Part shown: piece after piece, positions 1 to 9,181 of the stretch
Layout of the letters: each line of letters starts with the position of its first letter
Numbering within the stretch: the stretch's first letter is position 1
NCBI GenBank assembly: GCA_019114015.1
Contig: DXGG01000221.1
Location: 1 to 22,372 of the forward strand
DNA from: Candidatus Onthomorpha intestinigallinarum
GTDB lineage: Bacteria > Bacteroidota > Bacteroidia > Bacteroidales > P3
DNA length: 22,372 nucleotides
Direction of reading: 5' to 3'
Notes under the pieces: generated by a model
The model's input: the letters and a program-made list of their open reading frames with translations, nothing else
What the model was told of the DNA's origin: nothing
Database searches by the model: none
Program-made: the position numbers and the translations under genes

Positions 1-1089
1 GCCCTGACCAGGGTGTACGGCGTGGGTCCCGCAATGGCCAAAAAGCTTATGGAGTTTTATCCCTCTGCGGAGGATTTGTTCAATGAAACCGCCGCAGGAC
101 TGGAAATAATATTTAAAGGACGGAAAAAGACGATAGAATCCGTTTTGAGTAAATCCATGTTTCCTGTTTGTGAAAGGGAGTTGAGGTTCATTGAGGAAAA
201 TGAGATAAGGGCTTATTTTTTTACTGACCAGGACTATCCCGAAAGGCTCAGACGTATGGATGACCCGCCTGTATGTCTTTTTGTAAAGGGCAGGGGCAGT
301 TTGGACGCTGACAGAATGGTAAGCATAGTTGGGACAAGACATGCGACCGATTATGGCAAGTGGATGACGGCAAACATAGTGCACGAGTTGCATCGTTACG
401 GAGTAAGCACCGTAAGCGGTCTGGCTCTTGGCATAGACTCCATGGTGCATATAAGATCCGTAGCCGAAGGCATGCCCACATTCGGCGTATTGGGTCACGG
501 ACTGGACAGGATTTACCCTTCGTCCAACTGGGATTTGGCAAAAGCCATGACGGACAGGGGCGGACTGGTTACGGAGTTCTTCTCCGAAACCGAGTTGAGC
601 TCCTACAATTTCCCTCGCAGAAACAGGATAATAGCGGCTCTTTGTGACCTTTGCATCGTTGTCGAAAGCAGCAGAAAAGGAGGCTCTCTTATCACTGCAA
701 GACTGGCACAGGATTACAACAGGGAGGTGCTTGCCGTTCCCGGAAGAGTGAGTGATGTAAATTCAGAAGGATGCAATAATCTGATAAGCAATAATATGGC
801 TGCGGATTTATCCAACCTGGACCGTATTGGAGAGATAATGAACTGGAATGTACGGGATGCACAAACTGCAAACGGAGATACAATAAGTCGGAAATCCATT
901 CCTGATATACCTTTGAACGATAATGAGAAAAAGGTATACGAATATATAGAAAAGAACAAGAGGGTGACCATAGATGAGATATCTTCTGCCTGTTCGATAA
1001 GCATTTCCATTCTTTCTTCACTGCTTATGGTTTTGGAGCTTAAAGGCTTGATTAAAGCTCTTCCCGGCAAAAGCTACGAAGTATTTTAA
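1..1089 (+). CDS. dprA: DNA-processing protein DprA (5'-truncated by window edge)
   Basis: DprA/Smf protects incoming single-stranded DNA and loads RecA during transformation and recombination in the cytoplasm. The frame is open from base 1, and the first codons read A-L-T-R-V-Y-G-V-G-P, the helix-hairpin-helix-like N-terminal region of DprA, so the true start lies upstream of the window. Counting from the GTG at base 13, the Rossmann-like DprA core covers about residues 65-280. Visible motifs are VGTRHATDYG (106-115), SGLALGID (135-142), HGLDRIYP (162-169), FPRRNRIIAAL (200-210), KGGSLITA (222-229) and the AVPG loop (241-244). Residues 300-358 look like the C-terminal winged helix (DprA_WH). 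The gene ends with TAA, and no clear terminator follows. The family assignment is secure; whether the strain is naturally competent cannot be judged from here. Confidence 0.96.
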   Translation, partial: ALTRVYGVGPAMAKKLMEFYPSAEDLFNETAAGLEIIFKGRKKTIESVLSKSMFPVCERELRFIEENEIRAYFFTDQDYPERLRRMDDPPVCLFVKGRGSLDADRMVSIVGTRHATDYGKWMTANIVHELHRYGVSTVSGLALGIDSMVHIRSVAEGMPTFGVLGHGLDRIYPSSNWDLAKAMTDRGGLVTEFFSETELSSYNFPRRNRIIAALCDLCIVVESSRKGGSLITARLAQDYNREVLAVPGRVSDVNSEGCNNLISNNMAADLSNLDRIGEIMNWNVRDAQTANGDTISRKSIPDIPLNDNEKKVYEYIEKNKRVTIDEISSACSISISILSSLLMVLELKGLIKALPGKSYEVF

Positions 1090-1388
1090 CCGATAAATCC
1101 ATCTTCTAAGGCCGATACAATAAAAATAAGTAGTCGTTATAGGATTTACGTATATTTCCATATTGTTTGTATTACTTGTTTTTTGTTTCTGTATTTGTAT
1201 TTAATATACTGTAAACCATGTTTTTACATGCTTAGTCGCCATTGGCTACGATATATTATAAACGTTAAATTTGTGTATATTCAATATTTTTTCATTGATT
1301 GTGTTTTGTGGAACGGAGAAAAAGTAATAACTTTGACGGCGTAAAGAAATCTTTAATCAAATTATTATTAACCAAAAAAAGAAGCTTT
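1090..1388. other. AT-rich intergenic stretch between dprA and the giant surface protein gene
   Basis: About 300 bases with no convincing gene. It contains the promoter candidate listed separately and a small inverted repeat (CATGT-tttt-ACATG, about 1218-1231) too weak to call a terminator. An in-frame TTG at 1299 could extend the downstream gene, but this would place 30 charged residues before a textbook signal peptide, so it is treated as 5' untranslated sequence. Confidence 0.6.
1242..1273 (+). promoter_or_regulatory. Candidate Bacteroidota-type promoter for the giant surface protein
   Basis: TAAATTTG at 1266-1273 matches the Bacteroidota -7 element TAnnTTTG exactly. TTGG at 1242-1245 lies 20 bases upstream as a partial match to the -33 element TTTG. 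Transcription would start near 1280, giving an approximately 110-base A/T-rich leader before the ATG at 1389. The assignment rests on motif and spacing only. Confidence 0.45.
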
Positions 1389-4300
1389 ATGAAGAGACTT
1401 TTACTATTTGCAATGGCGATAGTCTTTGCAATGCATCTGTCGGCTCAAGAGACGACGTATGCTGTCGGGGAGTATAGCACTGGGACATCTTCGTATGTAC
1501 CTTTGTACACTTTTTATAATTACAGTTACTCCCAAAGTATTTACCCTGCCGATTCATTGCAGCCGGGAATGATTACTGCAATAAGTTACAAGTATGCTGC
1601 GAGCGACAGTGAAACAATTCCGTCCGTTATCTATATGGGAGAAGTTACTCGCAGTGCATTTTCCGGTATTACGGATTGGATTCCGGTATCCGAGCTTACT
1701 CAGGTATTCAGCGGCAGTGTGACGTTCTCCAATGGTTGGGTGAGGATAGATTTGAATGAACATTTCAATTACACTGGAGAAGGGAATCTTGTTGTAGCTT
1801 ACGTGAATGAGCGAGGATATTACACGTCTTCTCGGTATTTCAACACTTTCTCAATCAATTCTGCTTCATTGTACGAGTATCGTGATGAGAGTATTATCTC
1901 ACCATCCAATCCTCCTTCCGGTTCAGTCGTAAGTTATGTTCCGAGTACAAAATTTCATGTATGGCCAGAGGGGGTTGAATATTGTTATCCTCCGGAGAAT
2001 TTGACTGTGTCGAATATTACCTCTACAAGCGCCGATATTACGTGGACGGCCAATGAAGAGTCCACTTCGAGTGAGTACGGTATAGCATACAGGGTTGAAG
2101 GCAGTGAAGAATGGATAGAGTTGGACAATGTGTCGGGTGAGAATACCTCTGTTGCAGACTTGGAGGCATTTACAAGATATGAAGTTAAGGTTTGGACAAT
2201 ATGTTCAGAGGCAAATAGTCCTGAGACGATTGTAAGTTTTGTTACATCTCCTGATGAGAGTGTATCCAATACGGTTCCTTTCTATGAAGATTTTGACAGT
2301 GAAGATTATTCCAAGTGGAATATGGAAAACGGTACAGCAGTCAATCAGTGGCATAGAGGTACAGCGGAAAACAATACCATGACAGAGGATGGCACTCCTA
2401 CAGAAGGTGGTGGTGCCATGTATATAAGTAATGACAACGGCGCAACCAATGCATATAATAATGGCAGTATGTCTACTGTGTATTTGTACACTTTTGTGAA
2501 TTTCGGTGAGGGAGATGCATTTAAGTTGACGTTCGACAGGAAAGTTATGGGAGAATCTAGTTTTGATTATTTGAGGGTTTATCTGATGGATGTGGATGCT
2601 GAGCTTTCTACAAGTAGTGTTCCTTCAGAGAGTTTGGCGATAACACCACAATTGAACGAACAAAACAGTTGGATAAGGGAGTATATTTTAATATCAGGAG
2701 AAAATGCCAACACCACAAAGAAACTGGTTTTCATGTGGCGTAATGATGGTAGTCAAGGAGACAATCCGCCTGCAGCCATAGACAATGTGTCGGTTACAAG
2801 TACTTTTTGCGATTTTGCCACGAACGTCACTGTGGAGACGATGGATATGGGCGAATCTGTCAGCGCGGATGTTAATATTACCGATAACAATGATAATGCT
2901 ACGGAGTATATAGTTGAGTACAAATTGGAATCGGACAATGCATGGACTTCCATGTCATCATCTGACAATCCTGTTGTTGTCAATGATTTGCTTCATGGTA
3001 GCAGATATGATTTGAGGGTTTTTACCGTGTGTGACGGAGAGGATACATCGTTTGTGTCGAACGTATTTTCGTTCAATACTCCTTGTGTTCCTGTAATTGA
3101 ATTCCCTTATGTCATGAATTTTGAAGAAACATTTCAAGATTCGGACGGAGTAATAGGCAACAGAGCCATTCCTTTGTGTTGGTACAATATCAATGGCGGA
3201 TACAATTCTTATTATTGGACTAATGGTTCTTACGGAGCATACAACGGAAGTCAGTGTTTGCAGTACAATGGAGCTTATTCCGGAGGAAATTATGCATTTT
3301 CAGATTGGGTAATATCTCCTGCATTTGAACTTACCGGTGGAGAGAGGATGAACTTTATGGCTAAGGTTACCAACAGTGCGCCTGCAACGCTTAAGGTTTA
3401 CGCCAAGGATGTATCCGAGGAGGACATAAGCTCTATTGCCGATACTTCAGACTTTACATTGGTTGAAACCTTGCATCTGAATGCTTCTGGCAATTATGAA
3501 AGTTATGAAGTAGGACTTGGAGCGTACACAAGCAATACACGCATAGCTTTGGTTGTTAATAGTATATCACCTACGTTTTATATAGACTCATTGACGATAA
3601 GTGCATTGCCTGAATGTCCTGAAGTGTATGGATTGAGGGCTTTGATATCATCAAGCGAGAGTATATCCGTAGATTTCAATGCAACCACCGATATTGGCAG
3701 CGGTTATGTATTGGCATACGGACAGGCAGCTTCGGCAGAGGAGTTCGATCCTAATTCAGCGGAAACAATACCTATAGGTTCTGCTGACGAGTTGCCGTAC
3801 ATTATAGACGGTCTTACTACAGGCGAGACATATTATTTTGCAGTTAAGCAAAATTGTGCAGATGAATTTTCCGATGTGGTTTCCTGTCAATTGCAGAGTA
3901 CGGTTACATTGCCTTATGAACAGAATTTTGAGGATTTGGAAAATGTTTCCGAATGGAGTTTTGTATCATCAGAGCCAAATGAATGGTTTATCGGTTCGGT
4001 GGTAAACAATACGGAAGACGGTATGAATTCTCTTTATGTGACCAACGATGACGGAGTTACCAATGCTTATACTCCACCTGCTACATATAGTACAAATTAT
4101 ATTTATGCGAGTACGATTGTAGAGTTCGGGGAAGGAATAGGCTTTTTATTGTCATACGATTGGAAAGCAGGAGGTAATTATAATAATTATTTGAAGGTTT
4201 TTTTGATGCCTACAGATGCGGAGATTTCAAACAACTCAGAGCCTTATTTTTATGAGATAAGCAATGGTGTAAAATACGGAGCTTCTTCATGGCAAAGAGA

Positions 4301-7300
4301 TACCATAATATTGGATGGCAGCTGTGCCAATACCACACAGAAAGTGGTGTTTATGTGGAGTAGTTATGGAGAGTGGGACGGTTCCGTTTACAATCCTCCT
4401 GCAGCAATAGACAACATTAACATAGATGCGCGTGAATGTGTTGAGGTTACTAATTTGACTTTGACCACGGAAGATGCGGGAGAAAGTGCAAACATAACCG
4501 TATCGTTTACAGATGCCAATGAGGTAGGAAACTATACCTTGGAATATAAACTTTCCGATGCCACGGAATGGACGGTCATAACAAATTTGAATGAAACGAC
4601 CTACACAATAGAAGATCTTCTTTACGGAACGGAATATGACGTAAGGGTTATGACGGTTTGTTCGGACGAGGCTTATTCAAATTATGTTGAGGCAAGTATT
4701 TATACTGCTTGTTCAAATTTGATTGCTCCTTGGAGCGAAACATTTGATTCTGATGTCAGTGATTCTCTTTGTTGGGGTATTTATTCGGGAGCATTCCCTA
4801 CAGGAACTATGCAGTTTTCATCACTAACGCCTTATAGTTATGGATGGAGTCATTCAACGCTTCCTGTCAATGGAATCGTAAACAGCAGAATGGCAACCAA
4901 TATTTATTATACGAATCAATATTGGCTGGTTACTCCTTCCATCGATTTGGGAGACGGTTCAACCACATATCAGATAGCGGCAGACGTTATGTTGAGAAAC
5001 TATAATTCTGATACAGATCCTGAATATGCTTCCGATGACATGTTTGCTATTTTGGTATCTACGGACAACGGTCAATCATGGTCTTCTGCCAATGCCCTTG
5101 TTTATAAGGATGGCGATGCGGATACCGAACATGATTTCTCCGATTTCGGACGTACCCCTACAAGGGTTATGTACAAGTTGGTAGATGCTGAAGACAATCC
5201 TATTACGGGAGTTGTCAAGTTCGCATTCTTCGGAGGAAGTACAATATCCAATGCAGACAATTATTTGTTTATAGATAATGTATATGTTAGCGAGTGGAGT
5301 GAGTGTCCTGCACCTTATGCCGTAACAGTAAGCAATATAGGAACGGAGACCGCTACGGTTTCATTCAGCGAGGCAGGCAATGCAACCGCATGGGAATACG
5401 TCTTGTTGGAAGACGGAGAGACAGATCCTGCTTTGGGTGAACCTGTTGATGTTGAATCCAATCCTATATCATTGACGGGACTTACTCCGGGCATGGCTTA
5501 TGCCGTTGCCGTAAGAAGCGTTTGCGATGATTATTCTCCATGGTCTTCGGTTGTTAGATTCTCTACGGTTACCGAGTTGCCATATTCAACGGATTTCTCC
5601 AATGAGACGGACAATGCAGTGTGGAGTACTACTACATCGGGAGCGAACTCTTGGGCATTCGGTTCTGCTACGGCAATGGACGATGGCGGCATGTCCGCTT
5701 ACGTATCCAATGACGGCGGAACATCTTATGTGGCAACATCCGATGCTTCCATAATGTACATGAATAGACTGTTTGATTTCGGAGACGGCAGTGTTACATA
5801 CAATCTTGAATTCGAATATAAGATTTCAGGTCATATTGATGGCTCTACTGTTAGTAGCGGTATAGTTGTTTACGTGCTCGAACCTACGGTGTCTTTACCG
5901 GCAACATCCTTGCCTTCACAGGATCCTGTTGCAATATTGCAGGGTCAGGAAGATTGGACAAATACAATGATTGAGCTTACCGGATTGAGCGGAACGAAAC
6001 AGATAGTATTTCTTACATGGGGCTATGACCAGACAGGAGCCTTGACAGTGCCAGCGGCTATTGATGACCTATCCATAGACGAGGCTACATGTTTGAGCCC
6101 TACGGAAATAGATGTAACCAATATTACCGAGACTACTGCCGACATAAGTTGGACGGGAACATCCGACAGTTATGTCATCTCCTACGGACCTGCCAATGGA
6201 ACGGATGAAGATTTGGTTGAAATAGATGCAACCGAATCACCGTTCACCTTGACTGATTTGACACCGAGCACGGAATACATATTCGCCATCAAGGGTATTT
6301 GCGGAGAGGACGAATCGGCTTACAACGGTTATTATCTTTTCAGGACGGCATGCGGAGCAATACCTGCACCATGGACAGAGAACTTCAATTCTGATGTTTC
6401 AGATGATGAGTGTTGGAGTCAAGGCAAAGCATTGTTGCCACAAACAGGAACGGTGGAGACATCTTCTTTTGCAACTTCTAGTAGTTGGAGTTATAGCACT
6501 AGTATCGTAAATGGAGTCTCTGATTCAAGGATGAAAATAAATATATGGTCTAATACTTATAAAGATTGGCTTATAACGCCTTCTATTGATTTGGGAGACG
6601 GTTCCACCGTATATCAGATAGCGGTTGACGTAATGCTTACCGATTATTATAATGATGCGGAGCCGGATCCTGCACCGGATGACAGGTTCGCCATATTGGT
6701 ATCGACTGACAACGGAGCAACATGGTCGGCAGACAATGCCCTTATCTATGCGGACAATGATGATGATACCGAACACAATTTCTCAGATTTGGGACGTACA
6801 CCTACAAGAGCTACGTATGTATTGACAGATGTTGACGGTAATCCTATATCCGGAGTTGTCAAGTTTGCCTTCTACGGAGAAAGTACACAATCCAACGGAG
6901 ACAATGATTTGTACATAGATAACATAGAGGTAAGCGAAGCTGAAGAGGTTGTAGTACCGGACCCATGTGCCGAGCCAACCGACCTTACAGTTGCGAACAT
7001 CACCGAGACGACAGCCGAGTTGACGTGGACTGCAGGCGGCAGCGAGAGTTCATGGCAGGTAAGGTTGGGAGAGGACGGAGAGGCTGTTGACGTTACTGCA
7101 ACAAGCCATACCTTTACCGAATTGACGGCAAGCACACAATACACAGCCTACGTAAGGGCTAACTGCGGTGAAAGCTATTCGACATGGGTGTCCATAGCAT
7201 TTACGACAGCAGGAGAAGGTATTGTTAATCCGGTTGTTACGACAGTAGCGGCAAGCAACGTTACCGAGACGGAAGCTACCTTGAATGCAACTGTGGTTGA

Positions 7301-8087
7301 AGGCAGTGAGGCTATCACGGCAAGAGGCTTCAGATACAGGACAACAGGAGCAACGGATTGGACTGACGTAGCTGCAACGGGAACGACAACCCTTACTGCA
7401 ACGCTTACGGACTTGACACCTGCCACTTCATACGAGTTCAAGGCATACGTGACAGTTGGTACGGAAGAATTTGAAGGAGAAGTCTTGACATTCACAACCG
7501 AGAGTGAGGAGATAGAAATAGTGATGGGTACGGTAGAAACGAATGAGGCAAGCAATATCAACGACCATACGGCAGTATTGCACGGAACGTTGACTTCAAA
7601 CGGAGGAGATGACAGCTATACGGTAGGCTTCTTGATGTCCACAATGGAAGACTTCGACATGGAGACACCTAATGTAGTCACCTTGACAGCGACCGAGAAT
7701 GCGGGAGCATTGACGGCCAATGCTACGGATTTGGAATCGGGAACGAACTATTTCTTCAGGGCATACATTACCAATGATGCGGGCACGGCATACGGCGATA
7801 TAAAGACGTTTGTTACCACATCAGGTTTGAGCGATGCAGAAGGAGGCTTGAGTGCAGTTATCTATCCGAATCCTGCGAGCGGCAAGGCTACAATCGAGAT
7901 AGAGGGCTTGAATGAGTCTGCGAGATTGATTGTTACGGACTTGCAGGGCAGAGTATTGAGCAGTGACGATTTGCGTTCCGGAGCGAAGACGTACGAAATG
8001 GATTTGACGGGCTTAGCGAGCGGAGTTTACTACATAAGGATAGTAACGGACAACGCTGTATCGACACAGAAGTTGATAGTGAAGTAA
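1389..8087 (+). CDS. Giant secreted multidomain protein: Fn3 and jelly-roll modules with T9SS type A sorting domain
   Basis: The predicted product has 2232 residues, is exported by Sec, crosses the outer membrane by the type IX system and is probably displayed on or released from the surface. The ATG at 1389 is chosen because it opens directly on a signal peptide (residues 1-20, ending S-A-Q). A beta-rich N-terminal domain follows (about 21-197) of a kind common beside Fn3 in Bacteroidota. Fn3 domains (starting near 199, 473, 743, 1018, 1306, 1568 and 1858) alternate with six jelly-roll modules (about 296-471, 570-738, 840-1014, 1109-1305, 1396-1566, 1656-1853) resembling choice-of-anchor/cleaved-adhesin domains. 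Two cysteine-free Fn3 domains (about 1947-2148) form a stalk. Residues 2151-2232 are the sorting domain, with YPNPASG and a final KLIVK. No catalytic domain is seen. Adhesion or matrix binding is an inference from the domain types; the ligand is unknown. GC rises toward the 3' end. Confidence 0.9.
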   Translation: MKRLLLFAMAIVFAMHLSAQETTYAVGEYSTGTSSYVPLYTFYNYSYSQSIYPADSLQPGMITAISYKYAASDSETIPSVIYMGEVTRSAFSGITDWIPVSELTQVFSGSVTFSNGWVRIDLNEHFNYTGEGNLVVAYVNERGYYTSSRYFNTFSINSASLYEYRDESIISPSNPPSGSVVSYVPSTKFHVWPEGVEYCYPPENLTVSNITSTSADITWTANEESTSSEYGIAYRVEGSEEWIELDNVSGENTSVADLEAFTRYEVKVWTICSEANSPETIVSFVTSPDESVSNTVPFYEDFDSEDYSKWNMENGTAVNQWHRGTAENNTMTEDGTPTEGGGAMYISNDNGATNAYNNGSMSTVYLYTFVNFGEGDAFKLTFDRKVMGESSFDYLRVYLMDVDAELSTSSVPSESLAITPQLNEQNSWIREYILISGENANTTKKLVFMWRNDGSQGDNPPAAIDNVSVTSTFCDFATNVTVETMDMGESVSADVNITDNNDNATEYIVEYKLESDNAWTSMSSSDNPVVVNDLLHGSRYDLRVFTVCDGEDTSFVSNVFSFNTPCVPVIEFPYVMNFEETFQDSDGVIGNRAIPLCWYNINGGYNSYYWTNGSYGAYNGSQCLQYNGAYSGGNYAFSDWVISPAFELTGGERMNFMAKVTNSAPATLKVYAKDVSEEDISSIADTSDFTLVETLHLNASGNYESYEVGLGAYTSNTRIALVVNSISPTFYIDSLTISALPECPEVYGLRALISSSESISVDFNATTDIGSGYVLAYGQAASAEEFDPNSAETIPIGSADELPYIIDGLTTGETYYFAVKQNCADEFSDVVSCQLQSTVTLPYEQNFEDLENVSEWSFVSSEPNEWFIGSVVNNTEDGMNSLYVTNDDGVTNAYTPPATYSTNYIYASTIVEFGEGIGFLLSYDWKAGGNYNNYLKVFLMPTDAEISNNSEPYFYEISNGVKYGASSWQRDTIILDGSCANTTQKVVFMWSSYGEWDGSVYNPPAAIDNINIDARECVEVTNLTLTTEDAGESANITVSFTDANEVGNYTLEYKLSDATEWTVITNLNETTYTIEDLLYGTEYDVRVMTVCSDEAYSNYVEASIYTACSNLIAPWSETFDSDVSDSLCWGIYSGAFPTGTMQFSSLTPYSYGWSHSTLPVNGIVNSRMATNIYYTNQYWLVTPSIDLGDGSTTYQIAADVMLRNYNSDTDPEYASDDMFAILVSTDNGQSWSSANALVYKDGDADTEHDFSDFGRTPTRVMYKLVDAEDNPITGVVKFAFFGGSTISNADNYLFIDNVYVSEWSECPAPYAVTVSNIGTETATVSFSEAGNATAWEYVLLEDGETDPALGEPVDVESNPISLTGLTPGMAYAVAVRSVCDDYSPWSSVVRFSTVTELPYSTDFSNETDNAVWSTTTSGANSWAFGSATAMDDGGMSAYVSNDGGTSYVATSDASIMYMNRLFDFGDGSVTYNLEFEYKISGHIDGSTVSSGIVVYVLEPTVSLPATSLPSQDPVAILQGQEDWTNTMIELTGLSGTKQIVFLTWGYDQTGALTVPAAIDDLSIDEATCLSPTEIDVTNITETTADISWTGTSDSYVISYGPANGTDEDLVEIDATESPFTLTDLTPSTEYIFAIKGICGEDESAYNGYYLFRTACGAIPAPWTENFNSDVSDDECWSQGKALLPQTGTVETSSFATSSSWSYSTSIVNGVSDSRMKINIWSNTYKDWLITPSIDLGDGSTVYQIAVDVMLTDYYNDAEPDPAPDDRFAILVSTDNGATWSADNALIYADNDDDTEHNFSDLGRTPTRATYVLTDVDGNPISGVVKFAFYGESTQSNGDNDLYIDNIEVSEAEEVVVPDPCAEPTDLTVANITETTAELTWTAGGSESSWQVRLGEDGEAVDVTATSHTFTELTASTQYTAYVRANCGESYSTWVSIAFTTAGEGIVNPVVTTVAASNVTETEATLNATVVEGSEAITARGFRYRTTGATDWTDVAATGTTTLTATLTDLTPATSYEFKAYVTVGTEEFEGEVLTFTTESEEIEIVMGTVETNEASNINDHTAVLHGTLTSNGGDDSYTVGFLMSTMEDFDMETPNVVTLTATENAGALTANATDLESGTNYFFRAYITNDAGTAYGDIKTFVTTSGLSDAEGGLSAVIYPNPASGKATIEIEGLNESARLIVTDLQGRVLSSDDLRSGAKTYEMDLTGLASGVYYIRIVTDNAVSTQKLIVK
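4725..5294 (+). repeat. Type B jelly-roll module, copy 1 of an internal duplication
   Basis: This encodes a module starting APW and ending VSE that is closely matched 1641 bases downstream. Shared blocks include TPSIDLGDGST, FAILVSTDNG, GRTPTR and GVVKFAF. The identity is high enough to suggest duplication within this gene rather than only shared fold. Confidence 0.8.
6366..6938 (+). repeat. Type B jelly-roll module, copy 2 of an internal duplication
   Basis: Second copy of the module at 4725-5294, nearly the same length (573 versus 570 bases). The block from TPSIDLGDGST to the closing VSE aligns almost without gaps, while the middle of the N-terminal part (between the CW motif and the first shared block) has diverged. 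Confidence 0.8.
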
Positions 8088-8101
8088 GCAAATACATTCC
8101 T

Positions 8102-8137
8102 AAAAAATAAGGGCTGCAATGCAGCCCTTATTTTTTT
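8102..8137. terminator. Bidirectional intrinsic terminator between convergent genes
   Basis: A 16-base-pair stem (AAAAAATAAGGGCTGC paired with its complement) closes on a three-base loop. The outer A/T arms supply a U-run in both directions. It lies between the stop of the giant surface protein (8087) and the stop of the convergent gene (8142), so it can end both transcripts. Confidence 0.9.
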
Positions 8138-8141
8138 ATTG

Positions 8142-8846
8142 TCAATCGGTTATTATCAACCAATTTGTTTGCAAATGTGAACTTTTCCAGTTCTTGCCTA
8201 TATCAACTATCGTATTATCCTTTTTTCTGTACCATCCCTGAGACCATGATCCCATATCCAGATATATGGCTTTGTCCGCTCCTAATTCCACAAGTCCTCT
8301 TGAGAAATCATCTATATGCAGTTTCTCCTCGCTTTCGACTATTGATGCCTGTCCGTTTATCAGAACCAGTGCTCGTCTTTCAGTTTTTCTATCCTTGAAA
8401 ACATCACACTTTTTTATTTGAAAATCCCAAACAAGCAACATCTGTTGGAAATAGTCCCCTTTCCGTTTTATCGCTTCCTTATAATTGTAATTACTGTTTT
8501 CATGTAAAGGGAATATATCAACAGTGTCATTTATTATGATGCAATAAGCCGTTTCTTCTTCTGTAGGATATACTTTCTCCAAACCATTGGATACACTCTT
8601 TCCGACAATTCTTTCTGGCGGACGGGAAGTAAAAGCAGCAACAACCGACATATAAATACTTTCATCATCGATATCGGGTTTTTCTCTCACGAACCTGAAA
8701 CGAGCATTTTCAGGAGTATATCTTATAAAATGCAAGTCAGTCGTATCCCTGTTCAATACCAAGGTATCAACTACAACTCCTTGTGAGAAAATTTCAATTT
8801 GTATAAAAAGGAAAAATACGAAAAAAAGTATTTTCCTCACTTTCAT
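8142..8846 (-). CDS. Secreted protein, possible phosphodiester glycosidase (NAGPA-like) fold
   Basis: A 234-residue protein with an N-terminal signal peptide (residues 1-22: positively charged start, long Phe/Ile/Leu core, cleavage after F-S-Q), so it is expected in the periplasm or as a lipid-free secreted protein (no lipobox). The C-terminal half resembles the end of phosphodiester glycosidase domains: RRALVLINGQ (158-167), an aspartate- and leucine-containing helix with LGADKAIYLDMGSWS (188-202), and GWYR (204-207). In the NAGPA family the corresponding segment is usually L-D-G-G-G-S, so the catalytic loop here is altered and activity is uncertain. The ATG overlaps the stop of the upstream DUF3467 gene by one base (TGATG), indicating translational coupling. 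The substrate is unknown, and the fold assignment is from memory of motifs only. Confidence 0.75.
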   Translation of the reverse strand: MKVRKILFFVFFLFIQIEIFSQGVVVDTLVLNRDTTDLHFIRYTPENARFRFVREKPDIDDESIYMSVVAAFTSRPPERIVGKSVSNGLEKVYPTEEETAYCIIINDTVDIFPLHENSNYNYKEAIKRKGDYFQQMLLVWDFQIKKCDVFKDRKTERRALVLINGQASIVESEEKLHIDDFSRGLVELGADKAIYLDMGSWSQGWYRKKDNTIVDIGKNWKSSHLQTNWLIITD

Positions 8847-9157
8847 CAGGCTTTCCCCATCGGATTTATCATCTCGTAGGATGATGAAGCCTGCATGTCG
8901 GATATGGTTCCATGCGTTCTTTCATACTTATTTATATTATCCTGCAAAGCAGAAAGCAATTTTTTTGCGTGTATAGGTGAAAGTATTACACGACTCTTGA
9001 CTTGAGCCTTTGGCACTCCGGGCATAATCTGTATAAAATCCAATACAAACTCCGTTGGGGAATGTTGTATCAACTGAAGATTGCTGTATACACCCTGAGC
9101 AACATCCGGAGTCAGCTCTATATCCAACTGTCCTTTCTTTTCTTCTTGCTGTTCCAT
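8846..9157 (-). CDS. DUF3467 family protein
   Basis: A 103-residue cytosolic protein without signal peptide or membrane segment. The core (about residues 10-80) carries the DUF3467 signature: GVYSNLQLIQHSPTEFVLDF (22-41), a PGVPKAQVKSRVILSP stretch (47-62) and H-A-K-K-L-L-S-A-L, followed by a charged helix. The family is widespread in Bacteroidota and commonly lies next to rpoC; its role is not established. The ATG at 9157 is only 23 bases from the end of the rpoC terminator U-run, so expression probably depends on read-through or on a promoter inside rpoC. It overlaps the next gene by one base. Confidence 0.9.
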   Translation of the reverse strand: MEQQEEKKGQLDIELTPDVAQGVYSNLQLIQHSPTEFVLDFIQIMPGVPKAQVKSRVILSPIHAKKLLSALQDNINKYERTHGTISDMQASSSYEMINPMGKA

Positions 9158-9181
9158 ATAAAAACTGTTTTAATTTGTTTG

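Noticed and set aside
1218..1231. Small inverted repeat as a dprA terminator
   Set aside because: Only five base pairs, A/T-rich, no U-run in a suitable position, and over 100 bases after the stop codon.
1299..1388. Upstream TTG start that would add 30 residues to the giant surface protein
   Set aside because: The added residues are charged and precede a complete signal peptide starting at the ATG at 1389.
7175..7561. Val/Ser/Thr-rich open frame on the minus strand inside the giant gene
   Set aside because: Antisense of Thr/Glu-rich Fn3 repeats; low complexity and no start context.
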